Source of the DNA: Malania oleifera
Taxonomy: Eukaryota; Streptophyta; Magnoliopsida; Santalales; Ximeniaceae
Assembly (NCBI RefSeq): GCF_029873635.1
Contig: NC_080421.1
Location: 310,001 to 374,000 of the forward strand
Reading direction: 5' to 3'
Length of the DNA: 64,000 nucleotides
Notes under the pieces: generated by a model
Told to the model about the DNA's origin: nothing
Seen by the model: the letters and a program-made list of their open reading frames with translations, nothing else
Databases searched by the model: none
Program-made: the position numbers and the translations under genes
Shown: in pieces, positions 12,561-25,225 of the stretch
Layout: every line of letters begins with the position of its first letter
Position numbering within the stretch: the stretch's first letter is position 1

Positions 12561-15032
12561 AATTTTACATCCTCAAGCTTCAAGCTTCAGGATGCATCCA
12601 GAGGAGCCCCCCCCATCTCTTCTTCTTCTTCTTCTTCTTCTTCTTCTTCTTCTTCTTTTCTATTGTGCGCAGTTCTTTCTCTCTTCTCTCATTCTCTCTC
12701 CCTCTCTTCTCAATTTCGTGATGGATTTTCGTCTGATCGAAAATCGGAAGATACCGCTGGGCTCCATTCTCCGCTGTCGTCATTTTTACCGGAGCGGATT
12801 GGTGGTAGGAGCGGCGTAGGCGTATCTCCTGGGGTAAGCCAATTTCCCATTTTTCTTTTATTTCTTGTAAATTATAAGCCCGATTGATAAACGGACACCA
12901 CCACGAGAATCTAGGGATTATTCTCTACAAGTCTAGTAGGAAGGAATTCTCGTGGGGTTGTTGTGGGTAAAACCCCAAATTTGGGGTACGGGGGTTATTA
13001 AGGAGTTTATTTTTAATTAATTAGGATTAATTTAGAAATGCTAAAATGTTGAGCATCTGGAGTTGAAGTAGAATTTTCAGAATTTAGGATCTGGGTGAGC
13101 ACCGTGGGTGTAATTTTGGGACTCGCAGAAAAAATTCAGAAAATTAAGTGGGGGCATTAAATATTAGTTTAAATGTTAATTTGAGGTATATGGAGCCTAG
13201 GGAAGGTTAGATGGGTATTATTTTGGGGAAATAGCTTAATTAATTTGGGAAAAATGCAAATTATAGGATTTGAATTTCGGGTGCCAAGGGCGTAGGATTT
13301 GGGTCCTAACGAGATTCTCAGTAACCTAGGTTAGTGGAATAAATTATAGCATATATTTTTAGAATTACCGTTTGAATTAATATATGAAAATGAGCATATT
13401 GTATTTTGCCTGAAAATTATTATGATACAAATATCAGATAAATTGTGTGGCATTTGAGTAATATTAATTTGTGATGCTTTGGAGTCAAAAACTAATATAT
13501 TATGAATATTAGATGAAAACTGTGTGGCACATAACATGTGTTGAAAAATGTGAAATATAACGATGGGTATTTTCTGAGAAAATATTGAAATGAGTTTGTA
13601 CAAATTATCGATAAGAGTATTTTGGGAAAATGTGAAAAATATGTGAGATATGATATATGTTATTACGAGATGATGAAATGTGCATAGAAAATGATGAGAA
13701 TATTTATATTGAACTGAATTGTGATATACTGAATTATGATTGATGAAATGCCAATACCGCATAATGATTGCGGGTATGTGGTAGTGAACCCTGATGGATG
13801 GTTATGATATTGAGCACGGTACCATTGCTAGTGGTGTTAGTGCAACCACACGAACTCTTGGAGCATGTGGTGTGACAGTTGACTGAGCCATTTTGTAGGG
13901 TTGTTGGCCCCCCTGAGTCCGGATTAGGGTTATAGGCCGGCCAGTCAAATTATAGACACGATATGTGATATGATATTTGATCTAACCGGATCGGCCAACC
14001 ACAGATAGATCCAGCCTTCGGTCCGCACAACCTTGACCATGGGGGGAAGCATGGTGTGGATAGAAAGATCCTCAAGATGGCCATGAGTTACAGACGCGAT
14101 GTTGGTATTTGATACCAAGGATACTCATGAGCTAGAAAGTAAAATGAAAATGGAAAGTGAAAGAATGATAAAATTGGCTAAAATGAGAAATGAAAGAAAG
14201 AATGGAAATTGAGAAATAAAGAATGATAAATATGAGAAATGAACTGTGTGAGTTAATGACATAAATAATTGAGGCGAAGTGAAACTCTTTGCCTGAGGGC
14301 TTACTGAGTAAGGTGAGTGCCCTGATAGGTATCAGTTTATGGCCATACCCGACTGCATAACGTGTTAGGGCAGAGGGAAGCCACCTGTATAAGCGGGTAA
14401 TCTTCCTTATTCTTAGGAACTTCGCGGATAATTATGTGTTGGAAATCATTGAATTTTAGAAATGGTTTTAAAGCTTATAAAAGCTTGTGTTGTATATCTA
14501 TATGATTATGAGAATGTGAATATCGGTGTATTTTCTCAAATGAAATGTTGTTTTGAAAAGTAAAGCATGTTATAACTGAACTCAGATGGCCACACGTTGT
14601 AAATAATTTATTCCTTCTTACTGAGATGTGTCTCACCCAATTTATCTAAATTTTTCAGGGAACAGGGATAGATCTGGTGATAGAGGTCTGTGATCATAGG
14701 GAGCTGGGACGCTGACACATAGGGTGAGTTTTGTGGACTAGGGGAGGTGTAATTCCTCTAGAGTTGTGTTGTTATTAGGTTGTGATGGTAGTGTATATAT
14801 ATTTGTATGTATGTTGATACTCTGGGTATTGTATTTTGGTAGTTAAGTATGTATTAACTTCCGCTGTTAGGTTATATAAATAAAATAACTTTTTACCCGG
14901 TAACAATGCGGGTTGGGTTCGTATGAAATGATAGTAGGATTGTTGACGTGGCCGATTTGTGGATGTTATTGATGACGTGTAAATTATTTATTATTATTGG
15001 GAATTTTTTTTTAAGGAAATCGGAGCGTCACA
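12362..15032 (+). repeat. Solo LTR, plus orientation, in E1 gag
   Basis: It starts AGTAATAACCCTAAAAAGGG (the first base of the usual TG is mutated) and ends CGGAGCGTCACA. Flanks TATAT (12357-12361) and CATAC (15033-15037) could be a 5-bp duplication with two transitions. It is the same family as 8835-11626 and 15490-18307 but inverted relative to them. It carries (ATT)n at 12509-12555, a (TCT)n tract at about 12617-12657, CTTACTGAGTAAGGTGAGTG near 14299, and the hairpin CTTACTGAGATGTGTCTCAC at 14617. Confidence 0.9.
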
Positions 15033-15037
15033 CATAC

Positions 15038-15092
15038 TGGAAGGTCCTACTCCATCATCTCCCGCACTTGTGTTACTGTTCCCCGGATCCAT
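15038..15092 (-). pseudogene. E1 gag start
   Basis: The minus-strand start codon at 15092-15090 opens MDPGNSNTSAGDDG. Related gag N-termini occur at 21158, 28220 and 34885 (MDIGSSGTNVG and MDPKGDSAHASN in the last two). The rest of gag continues at 12356 beyond the solo LTR. Confidence 0.82.
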
Positions 15093-15489
15093 CTTGCAAA
15101 GGAAGCAGCTAATCTCAGCATACAACTACTACAACACAACCAATACACTGCTATAACTCATATATTACTCTTCCACGACCATTTATCTCCACATTCATAA
15201 TCCCCTTTTAAGATTCAGTCCTATCACTCAGAAATAAGACCTAGTGATAGTATCCATGGTTTTTCTGAAATCGTCACCCTAGGAAAAACATAGAAACAAC
15301 CTCGGTACTCCTGTCTCTTGGCCGCAAGATAGAATCCTAAATTCTCACCTTCTCCTTTAACAATCACTAACTCACATTTCAATTTACCCATCTCCTATTT
15401 CCCTCAAAATCCACTCTTATACTTTGGTATTGTATTCCGCTATCTACTAAAGTCTATAGAACCTAACAACCTAAGCTTTGATACCAAAC
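15093..15489 (-). other. E1 untranslated leader with primer binding site
   Basis: This is the non-coding leader between LTR and gag. The primer site, seen on the plus strand as GCTTTGATACCA (15475-15486), is complementary to initiator tRNA-Met with one change and sits three bases from the LTR. The leader shares AATCGTCACCCTAGG with the E2 leader near 35030. Confidence 0.85.
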
Positions 15490-18108
15490 TGTGACGCCCC
15501 GATTTTTGTATAATTTTTTTAAAAATAATAATAAATAAATATTCACTCGTAATCAACAACATTCACAAATCGGCCACGTCAATAACCCTATTACCATTCA
15601 TATGACCTGACCCGCATTGGGTACTGAGTAACAAATCATTTTATTTATACAACCTAACAGCGGAATACAATAAATACTTAACAACTAGAATACAATACCC
15701 AGAGTATCAACATACATATATAAATACATTACTATCCCATACTCAAAAACAACTCAACTTTAGGGGAATTACACCTCCCCTAGTCCAAAACTCACCCCGT
15801 GTATCAAGGTTTCAGCTCTCTAAGGTCTCGGAGCTCTATCGCCTAGCCTATCTCTGTTCCCTGAAAAATTTAGATAATTTCGGTGAGACACATCTCGTTA
15901 AGAAGGAATAAATTATTTATAGTGTGTGGCCATATGAGTTCAATTATAATACACTTTACCTTTCAAATCAACATTTCATATGAGAAAAATACAGTGATAA
16001 ATATATTTTCATAATCATATAGATATACAACACAAGCTTTTATAAGCTTTAAAATCATTTCTCAAATTCAATCATTCCAACACATATTTACCTGCGAAGT
16101 TCTTGAGAATAGGGAAGATTACCCACCCATACAGGTAGCTTCCCTCTGCCCTAACACGTTATACAGTCAGGTATGACCACATATGATACCTATCAGGCAC
16201 TCACCTTACTCAGTAAGCCCTCAGGTGGAGAGTTTCACTTCGCCTCAATTACTTATATTATTAACTCACACGGATCCATTTCTCAATTTTATCATTCTCT
16301 ATTTCTCAATTACCATTATTTCTTTCATTTCTCATTTTAGCCAATTTTATCATTCTTTCACTTTCCATTTTCATTTCACTATCCAGTTCATGAGTATCTT
16401 TGGTACCTAGTACAAACATCGCATCTGTAACTCATGGCTACCCTGAGGATCTTTCTTTCCACGCCATGCTTTCCCCCATGGTTAAGGTTGTGCGGCCCAA
16501 AGGCTGGATCTAACTACGGTTGGCCGACCCGGTTAGATAAAAATATCATCTCACATATCGCGTTTGTAGTAGGATTGACCAACTTATAGCCCTGATCTGA
16601 ACTCAGAGGGCACAACAACTCTACAAAATTGCACAGTCGCCTGTCACGTCACACGCTCCAAGAGTTCGTGTGGTTGCACTATATCACTAGCAACGTTACT
16701 GTGCTCAATATCAGAACCCATCATTAGGGTTTCCATAACCATCCATCAAGGTTCACTAGCACATACCCGCAATCATTATATGGTATTGACATTTCATCAA
16801 CCATATTTCAGTATATAAGTTTTAGAATTCACGTTCTCGTTTTCACGTTTCAATATTTCTATATCAATATACATCATTAATCTCATATCAGTATATCTCA
16901 ATTCATCTCAATATAAATGTTCTTATCATTTTCTGTGCACATTTCAACATCTCATAATAGTATATATCGCATTTCATGTATTTTAACATTTCTCAAAATA
17001 CCCAGTAGTTTGCCAAAATCTCATTTTTTATGCAAATCATTTCTACTCACATATAAATACCATATTTCATTATTTTCCACTAATCACATCAATAATTCTC
17101 ATTTCAATATTTTCTTAGAAATTACTCATCGTTATATTTCACATTTTTCAATATACGTCATATGCCACACAGTTTTTATCTAATATTCATAATATATTAA
17201 TTTCACAATCCAAAATATCACAATTTAATATTACTCAAATGCCGCACAATTTATCTGATATTTATATCATAATAATTTTAAGACAAAATGCCATATGCTC
17301 ATTTTCACATATTAATTCAAATAGTAGCTCTAAAAATACTGTTATAATTTATTCCCTTTACCTGACTTACTAAGAGTCTTGTTAACACCCAGATCCTATG
17401 CCCTTGGCATCTGAAACTTTAATCCTGCAATTTACATTTTTTCTAGATTAATTAACTCATTTTTCCAAAATTATACCCATATATCCATCCCTAGGCTCCA
17501 TATACCCCAAATTAACACTTAAACCAATATTTAACACAATCACTTGATTTTCTAAACAATGCCTGTGGGGTCCAGAAATTACACCTGCGGAGCTCACCCG
17601 AACCCTAAATTTAAAAAATCCTACTTCAACCTCAGATGTTCAATATTCTAGAATTTTTAAATCAACACTAATTAAATAATAATAATAATAAGCCCCTAAA
17701 TAACCCATTTATCCCAAATTTGGGGTTATGCCTATGACAACCCTAGGAGAAATCTGTTCCGCTAGACTTATAGAAAATTATCCCTAAATTCTCATGGTAG
17801 TGTCTGATCGTCAATTGAACTTGTAATTTACAAGATATTAAGGTAAAAGGAGAAATTTGGCTTACCCCAGGAGTTACGCCTACGTTGCTCTCACAACCAA
17901 TCTGCTCCGGTAGAAATGACGACAGCATAAAATGTAATCCAGTGGCATCTTCTAATTTTCAATCGGGCGAGTATCTGTCACGGAACTAAGGAGAGAGGGA
18001 GAGAGAACGAGGAGAGAGAGAGAGAGAACTTTAGAGGGAAAATGGGGGGGCCTCCTGTGTAGAAGTTAATTCCTAAAGCTTCTTTGAAGCTTCAGGATGA
18101 ATGTTAGG

Positions 18109-18150
<42 letters not shown>

Positions 18151-18307
18151 TAATTAATTAATATTAATAGTAATATATTTTATTAATAAAAATAAAAATA
18201 AATTTTAATTATTATTTTTTCTTTTTTTATAAATTTAATTAATTAATTAATTATTTATTTGGGAATCACCACACTAATCTTGCATAGCTATTTTTGGGGT
18301 TATTACA
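15490..18307 (-). repeat. 5' LTR of E1
   Basis: On the plus strand it runs TGTGACGCCCCGATTTT to TTGGGGTTATTACA and sits next to the E1 primer site. Landmarks, reversed: a hairpin-motif copy near 15881, CTTACTCAGTAAGCCCTC near 16204-16221, and a leader block at 17753-17820. A (GA) tract (17990-18027) and (AAT)n (18111-18148) follow. It abuts E2 integrase sequence at 18308, so E1 is the younger of the two. Confidence 0.92.
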
Positions 18308-20187
18308 TTAGAATATTCTTAAGATCCAATGCCTCATAGCTGATTACATGTGAGGGATCGGGGACGTACTTCATCAACATTGATACATGGAATATGTCAT
18401 GGATTCTAGACATAATCGGTGGTAATGCTAACCTGTAGGCAACTGGACCCACTTTTTCAATATCTCAAAAATAAACCTAGGGCTCAGCTTACCCTTTTTC
18501 CTAAATCTCATAATCCCTTTCGTTGATGCAACTTTCAAAAATATATGATCCCCTACATCAAACTCTAACTCTCGCCGACAAGTATCTGCATAACTTTTCT
18601 ACCAACTTTGAGCTGCTCTGATTCTATCTATGATGAGTCTGACTTTATCATAAGTCTACTATACTAACTTTGGCTCCAAAATCTGCCTTTCCCCAATTTC
18701 ATCCCAGTATAATGGAGATTGGCACCTCCTGCCATACAACGCTTCATATGGTGCCATCCCAATGCTAGCCAGATAGTTGTTATTATATGCAAATTCAACT
18801 AATGGCAAAAACTGCATCCAATTGCCTCCAAAGTTCAACACACAAGCTCACAACATATCCTCCAGTATCTATATGATTCTCTCTGTCTGTCCATTGGTAT
18901 GGGGATGAAATGCAGTGTTGAATGTCAACTGAGAACCCATGGCTCCTTACAAACTCCTCCAGAAACAAGATGTGAACTGTGGGTCTCGATCTGATACTAT
19001 GGATACTAGCATGCCATGCAATCTAACTATCTCTTATATGTACAACTCTGCTAGTCTACTCATGGAGTAGTTAACTTTGTTGGGAAGGAAGTGGGCTGTC
19101 TTAGTCAATTGATCAACAACTACCTAAATGGTGTCTTATCCATGCAACGCCAATGGTAATCCGTGACGAAATCCATTAAAATATGCTCCCACTTTCATTC
19201 GGGGATGTGAAGTGGATGCAATGATCCCGTCCATCTCTAATGCTTAGCTTTCACCTACTGGCATGTCAAACACTGCTCTACAAATTCGGTGATTTCTTTC
19301 TTCATATTACTCCACCAAAAAGACTCCCGATGATCCTTGTACATCTTAGTGCTTCCAGGGTGTAATGTATAAAGGGTTGATGCGCTTCCTCCAGGATAAT
19401 TCTCTTAATCTCAGTGTCAGCCGGTATGCAAAGTCTAGTATAGAACCTCAAAACTCCATCCTCAGAGTCATTAAGCTCTACTCCCTGACAATTTTACACT
19501 TTATCCATAATCTTTAATGATTCCGTATCTTTCATCTAGGCAACTTTAATTCTTTCCTGTAAAGTGGGCTGAAGTACCAAATTAGAAATGAGTACCTGGT
19601 GATTTCCCTCTACCAGCTCCACCCCAAGCCTTTCCAAATCCATCCTCATCGGATGTTGAATCACCATTGCTGATACTGATAAACCCACTGATTTCTAGCT
19701 AAAAGCATCAGTTACCACATTAGCTTTTCCTGGGTGGTAACTAATGGTGCAGTCATAATCTTTAATCAGCTCTAGCCACCTCCTCTACCTCATATTTAAT
19801 TCCTTCTGTGTAAATAAGTACTTCAAGCTCTTATGATCTATGAAATTCTCACTTACCTCCATATAAATAATGCCTTCATATTTTCAACGCATAAACCACT
19901 ACTGCTAACTCCAAATCATGGGTAAGGTAATTCTTTTCATATTCTTTGATTTTCATGATGCATATTCTACAACTCTCCCCTATTGCATTAGAACACACTC
20001 GAGCCCTTTGTATGACGCATCATTGTAAATTAGAAAAATTTCTTCTCCCAAAGGAATCATCAAAACTGATGCAGTGATGAGTCATTACTTTAATTCCTGG
20101 AAGCTCTGTTCACATTCATCGGTCCACTCAAACTTCACACCTTTCTTGGTCAATTTTGTCAAAGGACCCGATGATTTAGAGAAGCCG
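18308..20187 (-). pseudogene. E2 pol: end of RT, RNase H, integrase
   Basis: From 20187 downward the minus strand encodes the RT thumb (GFSKSSGPLTKLTKKGVKFE), RNase H ending CTISYHPGKANVVTDAFS near 19740-19690, then the integrase zinc-finger and core. FLPLVEFAYNNNYLASIGMA and YGRRCQSPLYWDE follow at 18810-18690, then the C-terminal region toward 18308 (HVSMLMKYVPDPSHV). Many stops and frame breaks are present. It is truncated abruptly at about 20187 against E3 LTR sequence. Confidence 0.88.
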
Positions 20188-20767
20188 AGAAAAATAAATG
20201 AAACCGGGAAATGGGATATCAAGTTTAAAACAGTTGTATTTTATATTTATATAGCTACTTGCACATATCAGATATCTTATTAGATGAACAATGTTTTTAC
20301 TGAACATATACATATATATTGATGTAATCGCACTCATATTGCCACACACTGTCAATAACTTATTTCGTCTTACTGAGATGTGTCTCATTCAAGTATTAAA
20401 TATTTAGGAACCGAGACCGAGTTGGTGATAGAGCTTCTAGATAGAGTGGAGCAGGGACCCTGATATACAGGGTGAGTGTTTGAGCTAGGGATGTATGTTT
20501 TCCCCTAGGGTTTTGTTATTTTGGTGTGTTTGTTGATGTATGTATTTTTGGATGGATTATACTCTGGTATGTATATTCACTGTGGCGTATGTATGTATTG
20601 TCTTCCGTTGATAAGTATTTGAAATGTAATGTGACCGGTATACCAGTGCCTAATGCGGGTCAGATGATATGTATGGTATTAGGATTGTTGACATGACCGA
20701 TTGGTGTGGATAAATAATTAATGAAGAAGAATTTTTTTTTTTATTTATGAAAAATAGGGGCGTCACA
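20188..20767 (+). repeat. E3 5' LTR, 5'-truncated
   Basis: The last 580 bases of an LTR ending GGGGCGTCACA. It contains the hairpin motif CTTACTGAGATGTGTCTCAT at 20369. Its start is missing and it joins E2 RT sequence directly. Confidence 0.87.
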
Positions 20768-20770
20768 GTT

Positions 20771-20783
20771 TGGTATTAGAGCC
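20771..20783 (+). other. E3 primer binding site
   Basis: TGGTATTAGAGCC, three bases after the LTR, matches the tRNA-Met primer site with one transition. Confidence 0.88.
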
Positions 20784-21157
20784 TAGGTTGCTGGGTTCAA
20801 TAGACTTTATTAAATAGTGGAATACTCTTGTATAGGAATGAATTTTAAGGAAAATAGGAGATGGTAGACTAAAATGTGAGTCAGCCATTATGGAGGATGA
20901 GATGAGAATTTAGGGTTCTATCTTGCGGCCTAAAGATAGGAGTACTAAGGTTGTTTATGTGTTTTTCCTGGGGTGACGATTTCAGGAAAACCATGGATAC
21001 TATTGCTGGGTCTTATTTCTAAGTGGTAAGATTGAATCTTAAATGGGGATTGAGGATGTGGAGATAAATGGTTGTAGAAGAGTAATTTATAAGTTATAGC
21101 AGTGTATCAGTTTTGTGAGAGTAATTGTATGCTGAGACTAGTGGTTCCCTTTGAAGG

Positions 21158-22105
21158 ATGGGCCCTGGGAATAGTGACACAAATGCAAGAGATGATGAGG
21201 CAGGGCTTTCTGGCTTGGGTGGCGAAGACCCCAATGCAGTATTACGTAGCGTCACCTAGCTAGTGATGGCAAAGATAGTTAGGAGTTCAGGAGAGCAGAG
21301 CTGCTCAATCGAGCAGTTCACGCGTATGCAACCCCCATCTTTTGCTAGAGGAGCAGACCCACTAGTAGCTGAGAATTGGGTCCAGGATATAGAAGAATAT
21401 TGGCAGTCCTCTTTGTATAGACGAGCAAAGGGTGTTATTTGCTACATTTAAATTGACTGGGGAAGCAAAGCACTGGAGGAGGTCGGTGAGACTGTTGGAG
21501 AAGCAGAGGTCTGACCCTGTAGCGAAGACATGGAGTCGCTTTAGGGAGATTTTCTTCGAGTGGTACTTTCTTGCTATGATTAGGAGCGTGAAGGAATTAG
21601 AGTTTATGTATCTGACATAGGGGCCTTTGATGGTGCAGTAGTATGCAACGAGAATCATTCAGCTGTCCCGATTTGCCCTATATCTGGTGCAAAATGAGGA
21701 AAGGAAGATGAGGAAGTTTGAGGAGGGCCTGAGGCGAAACCTACATGATCAGGTGGTAGGCTTCCGGGCTTAAACCTTTTTAAAGATTGTAGATAGAGCT
21801 GCAGTGATTGAGAGTGGCTTACACAGAGGCGCAGTAGCATAGAGCTAGAGGAAGAGGCTCGTGCCTCCCGATTTTCAGGCGGGGTCCAGCCGAGGGCCTT
21901 GGAGGAGATATGATAGTAGAGGAGGATGACGACAATGAGGAGGAGAACAAGCAGTACAGGGTAGATAGATGCCCTCTCCTTGTCCGTGATGCTATAGGAG
22001 ACACCCAGGAGAGTGCTGAGTGAGGGAGGTTGTTTGTTATCAGTGCTATCAACTTGGACATATCGCGAGAAACTGTCAGGCACCACCAGCGGTAGTAGCT
22101 GCTCC
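21158..22105 (+). pseudogene. E3 gag
   Basis: The start codon is at 21158 (MGPGNSDTNARDDEAG). Recognisable gag blocks are FTRMQPPSFARGADPLVAEN (21321), a segment around 21520-21590 (TWSRFREIFFEWYF), RKMRKFEEGLRRNLHDQVVG (21707), and the zinc knuckle CYQCYQLGHIARNC near 22038-22079. Stops at about 21258 and 21449 and frame changes break it. Sequence then changes without warning to LTR sequence near 22106. The leader between 20784 and 21157 shows no gene. Confidence 0.86.
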
Positions 22106-23212
22106 TCGACCATATATGAATATGGAAATATTGCAATGTGAAATTCTGCAATATGAATAATGAAATATGGGAATTGAATTGTGAATGATGAAATGTGAAT
22201 ATTGGAAATGAAATGTGAATATTGGAATTGTGAACATTGTAGCATAGCAACTGCAATGAATGTATGTATTGATATGGGAAACGTTGATATGAGAAAAGTG
22301 AAATAGGGGAAATGAAAACCCTGATGGATGGATATGTAAACCCCGTTGATGGGTTATGATATCAAGCACGGTATCGATGCTAGCGGTTGAAAAGGGCAAC
22401 CACATAGACTCGCGGAGCATGTGGCATGGCAGTGCGAATGGGCTAGAGAAGAGTTGTTTATTGCCCCTGGATTCCGGACCAGGGTATGTGGCAGGCCATT
22501 CGTTACTACAGATAGGTATATGGTATTATTTGATCTAACTAGGTCGGCCAACTGCGGTTAGATCCAGTCTTTGGGCCGCCTAACCTTGACCATGGGGGGA
22601 AGCATGGCATGAAGAAAAATCCTCAGGGCAGCCATGGGTTATAGACACAACATGTTATGGTTACAGAAGATACCCATGGGCTGGATAGTAGACTGGAAAT
22701 GGCCATGAGTTACAAACACGATATGGAAAGGTTACTGAGGATACTCATGGGCCGAATAAATGAGAAAATAATGATATAATGGAAATAAACTAAAATGAAA
22801 GAAAGATGAGAAAAATAAATGAAACTGGGAAATGGGATATAAAGTTTATAACAGTTGTATTTTATATTTATATAGCTACTTGCACATATCAAATATCTTA
22901 TCAGATGAATAATGTTTTTACTAAACATATACATGTATATTGATGTAATCGCACTCATATTGCCACACACTGTCAATAACTTATTCCATCTTACTGAGAT
23001 TTGTTTCACCTAAGTATTAAATATTTCAGGAAACCAAGATTGAGTTGGTGATAGAGCTCCCAGATAGAGTGGAGCAAGGATCCTGATATATAGGATGAGT
23101 GTTTGATCTAGGGATGTATGTTTTCCCCTAGAGTTTTCTTATTTTGGGGTGTTTGTTGATGTATGTATTTTTGGATAGATTATACTCTGGTTTGTAAATT
23201 CGTTGTGGCGTA

Positions 23213-23218
<6 letters not shown>
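22106..23218 (+). repeat. E3 second LTR, main part
   Basis: LTR sequence includes repeated A/T-rich words around 22120-22250 and the hairpin-motif variant CTTACTGAGATTTGTTTCACC at 22990, followed by TATTTCAGG. It breaks at a (TA)n tract (23219-23243) where the LINE begins, and resumes at 34621 with AAGTATTTGAAAT, the order seen intact at 20609-20620. Confidence 0.85.
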
Positions 23219-23243
<25 letters not shown>

Positions 23244-23516
23244 TTAAAAGAAGGGCGGAACCTCCATTTATTTATTAATATACCCTCACTTTTGGCGGAG
23301 GAATACCGTGGTTACAAGACAAGCAATGAGAGATTACATATAGAAAAAAAAAAAATTTAAAGGCCTCCCAAAAACAACACCAACATGTAACCAAAATAGG
23401 ACTACAAGTCCAAACAAATCAAAACAAGAACCTACTAACCAATAAAACATCCCATGCATCAAACCAAACAAAAGAAAAAAAAAAACAAACATATATCAAT
23501 ACAGAAAGGAAACCAG

Positions 23517-24715
23517 CTAAACATACCTTATATAAGCCGTACCCATCTTATCCAGTTTATACAAACCATTGATAACACTAGGAAGTTGGCTACTATTTGT
23601 AAACAAACTATTCCTCCCTATAGCACCTTGTCGAGCCAATGCATCTGCCACTTTATTCCCTTCTCTATACAAATGATTTATAGAAGAGTTTACTCCCTCC
23701 AATAAAACAATAAGCTGCTCCCAAAAGTCCCACAAATACCACAAGGAGTACTTATTGGATCTTATCCAATTTACTACAATATTCGAATCATATTCAATAT
23801 CAATATTGATATGTCCCAAATGTTTTTGAAAATCTTTATTCCTTCCACCACAACTCTCAATTCAGCTTCATTATTTGAATAAGAACCAAAATATTTTGAA
23901 AAACTAAAAATAAAAGAACCTGTAAAATCTCTAAGGATGCCACCACCACCCGCTGGTCCTAGGTTTCCCAAGCTACTCCCATCCAAATTTAGTTTCAACC
24001 TCCCTTGCCTCGGTTTTAGCCATCTCACACCTTGCATAGTTTTAATTCTTTTATTCAGAATTTGCACTTCCAGATTCTGCAATATTCGAACATCGACATC
24101 GTTTAACTGAGCCATTCCTGTCATGTTCTTACTCAAAACCCCCACCCAATACTTAATGGACAACCACACATTTGTACTACTCTCCAATTTCCCCTCTATT
24201 CTAGCCACACATCTCATTCTTCACAACCTCCAAACTATTAAATAAGGAATCAAACCCATCAATGTTCCCAATTGAGAGTATCGGGAAGCCCTATTAAACC
24301 ACATTTGGACTCTTTTTTTCCAACTTTGTTGCCTAAGGAAAGGTACACCTACCACCACCGAAACCTTCTTCCATACATTAGCAACCAGATCTCCTTTATT
24401 TAAAACATGCTCCATATCTTCTAGTTGCCTTATCGCACAACAATTACACGCCGAATCAAGTGATAGCCCTACCTTTCTCACCTTTTCATCAACGCTTAAG
24501 CACTCAAAAGCAGCCATCCACATACAGATAACAATTTTCTTCGGTAAACATTTGTTCCAAACCCACTTTACCCAATCAAATTTTGGAGCTCTAACTCTGA
24601 TAACATCCCAAATCGACTTTGTATTAAAGCAACCATCCTTTTTCGGGAGCCATAGCAGTATGTCCAAAGAGTTTCTAAGTTTTCCAATTCTTTCCATCAC
24701 TTCTTCCGCTTTATT
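23517..24715 (-). pseudogene. LINE RNase H and RT zinc-binding domains
   Basis: From 24700 down: DGCFNTKSIWDVIRV and WNKCLPKKIVICMWMAAFEC match the RT zinc-binding (zf-RVT) domain, which follows RT in plant L1 elements. A plant-type RNase H comes next: LKLNLDGSSLGNLGPAGGGG (catalytic Asp), NNEAELRVVVEGI (Glu), then in another frame IDIEYDSNIVVNWI (Asp) and LYREGNKVADALARQGA. The change of frame near 23800 and the stop near 24220 break it. Such RNase H domains are typical of one lineage of plant LINEs. 23245-23516 is 3' untranslated tail. Confidence 0.88.
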
Positions 24716-25070
24716 AAAACCTAGGATCCTTTACAAATTTTTCACATCCCATGCATTATTGATAACTAAATATTTTAATCTGATATGTGAATGTGCACCA
24801 TCTGGACATTCTGAAAACAAAGGTCCTGAATCTAGAAATTATATTTACCACAATTTTACATCTCCCTTTCTAACCTTCCACTTAGATTTACTTAACAGCT
24901 CAGACATACACTGTACAACTTTCCTTTAGAAAGAAGAATTCAATCCATGTGGCTTGCAAAGAGCTATATGTCCTCCTTTAACGTATTTAGTTTTTTAAAA
25001 ATCTAACCCATAAAGAATTTTGGGTTAATAATTACCAACCAAGCTTCATGATCAAAGACTGTTTCTATAG
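24716..25070 (-). pseudogene. LINE segment between RT and zinc-binding domain
   Basis: The minus strand holds degraded ORF2 sequence with recognisable words such as HEAWLVIINPKF and ALCKPHGLNSS. In plant LINEs this stretch follows the RT thumb. Many stops. It ends where the E5 LTR starts at 25071. Confidence 0.65.
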
Positions 25071-25171
25071 TGACTCGAAGAATAATATTATCTTAATAAT
25101 AGAGAGGGAGGAAAATAGAAATAGGAATAGAAAGAGGCAGTCGTGTTCATTGACGATATCGCATTTTGGAG

Positions 25172-25205
<34 letters not shown>

Positions 25206-25225
25206 GTTCAAGGAATTGTCAGGAC

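Larger units (their letters stand above)
1..18307 (-). mobile_element. E1: decayed Ty3/gypsy LTR retrotransposon, 3' end beyond the left edge
   Basis: Read on the minus strand, the order is 5' LTR (15490-18307), tRNA-Met primer site, gag, protease, reverse transcriptase, RNase H, integrase, which is the Ty3/gypsy order. The 3' LTR and integrase C-terminus lie left of base 1. Three later insertions (884-6833, 8835-11626, 12362-15032) cut the element, each with a target duplication or its remnant. All coding parts carry stops or frameshifts, so it cannot move by itself. Integrase and reverse transcriptase wording resembles the Del/Tekay branch of chromoviruses, but the chromodomain is outside the window, so the lineage is inference. 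Confidence 0.9.
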
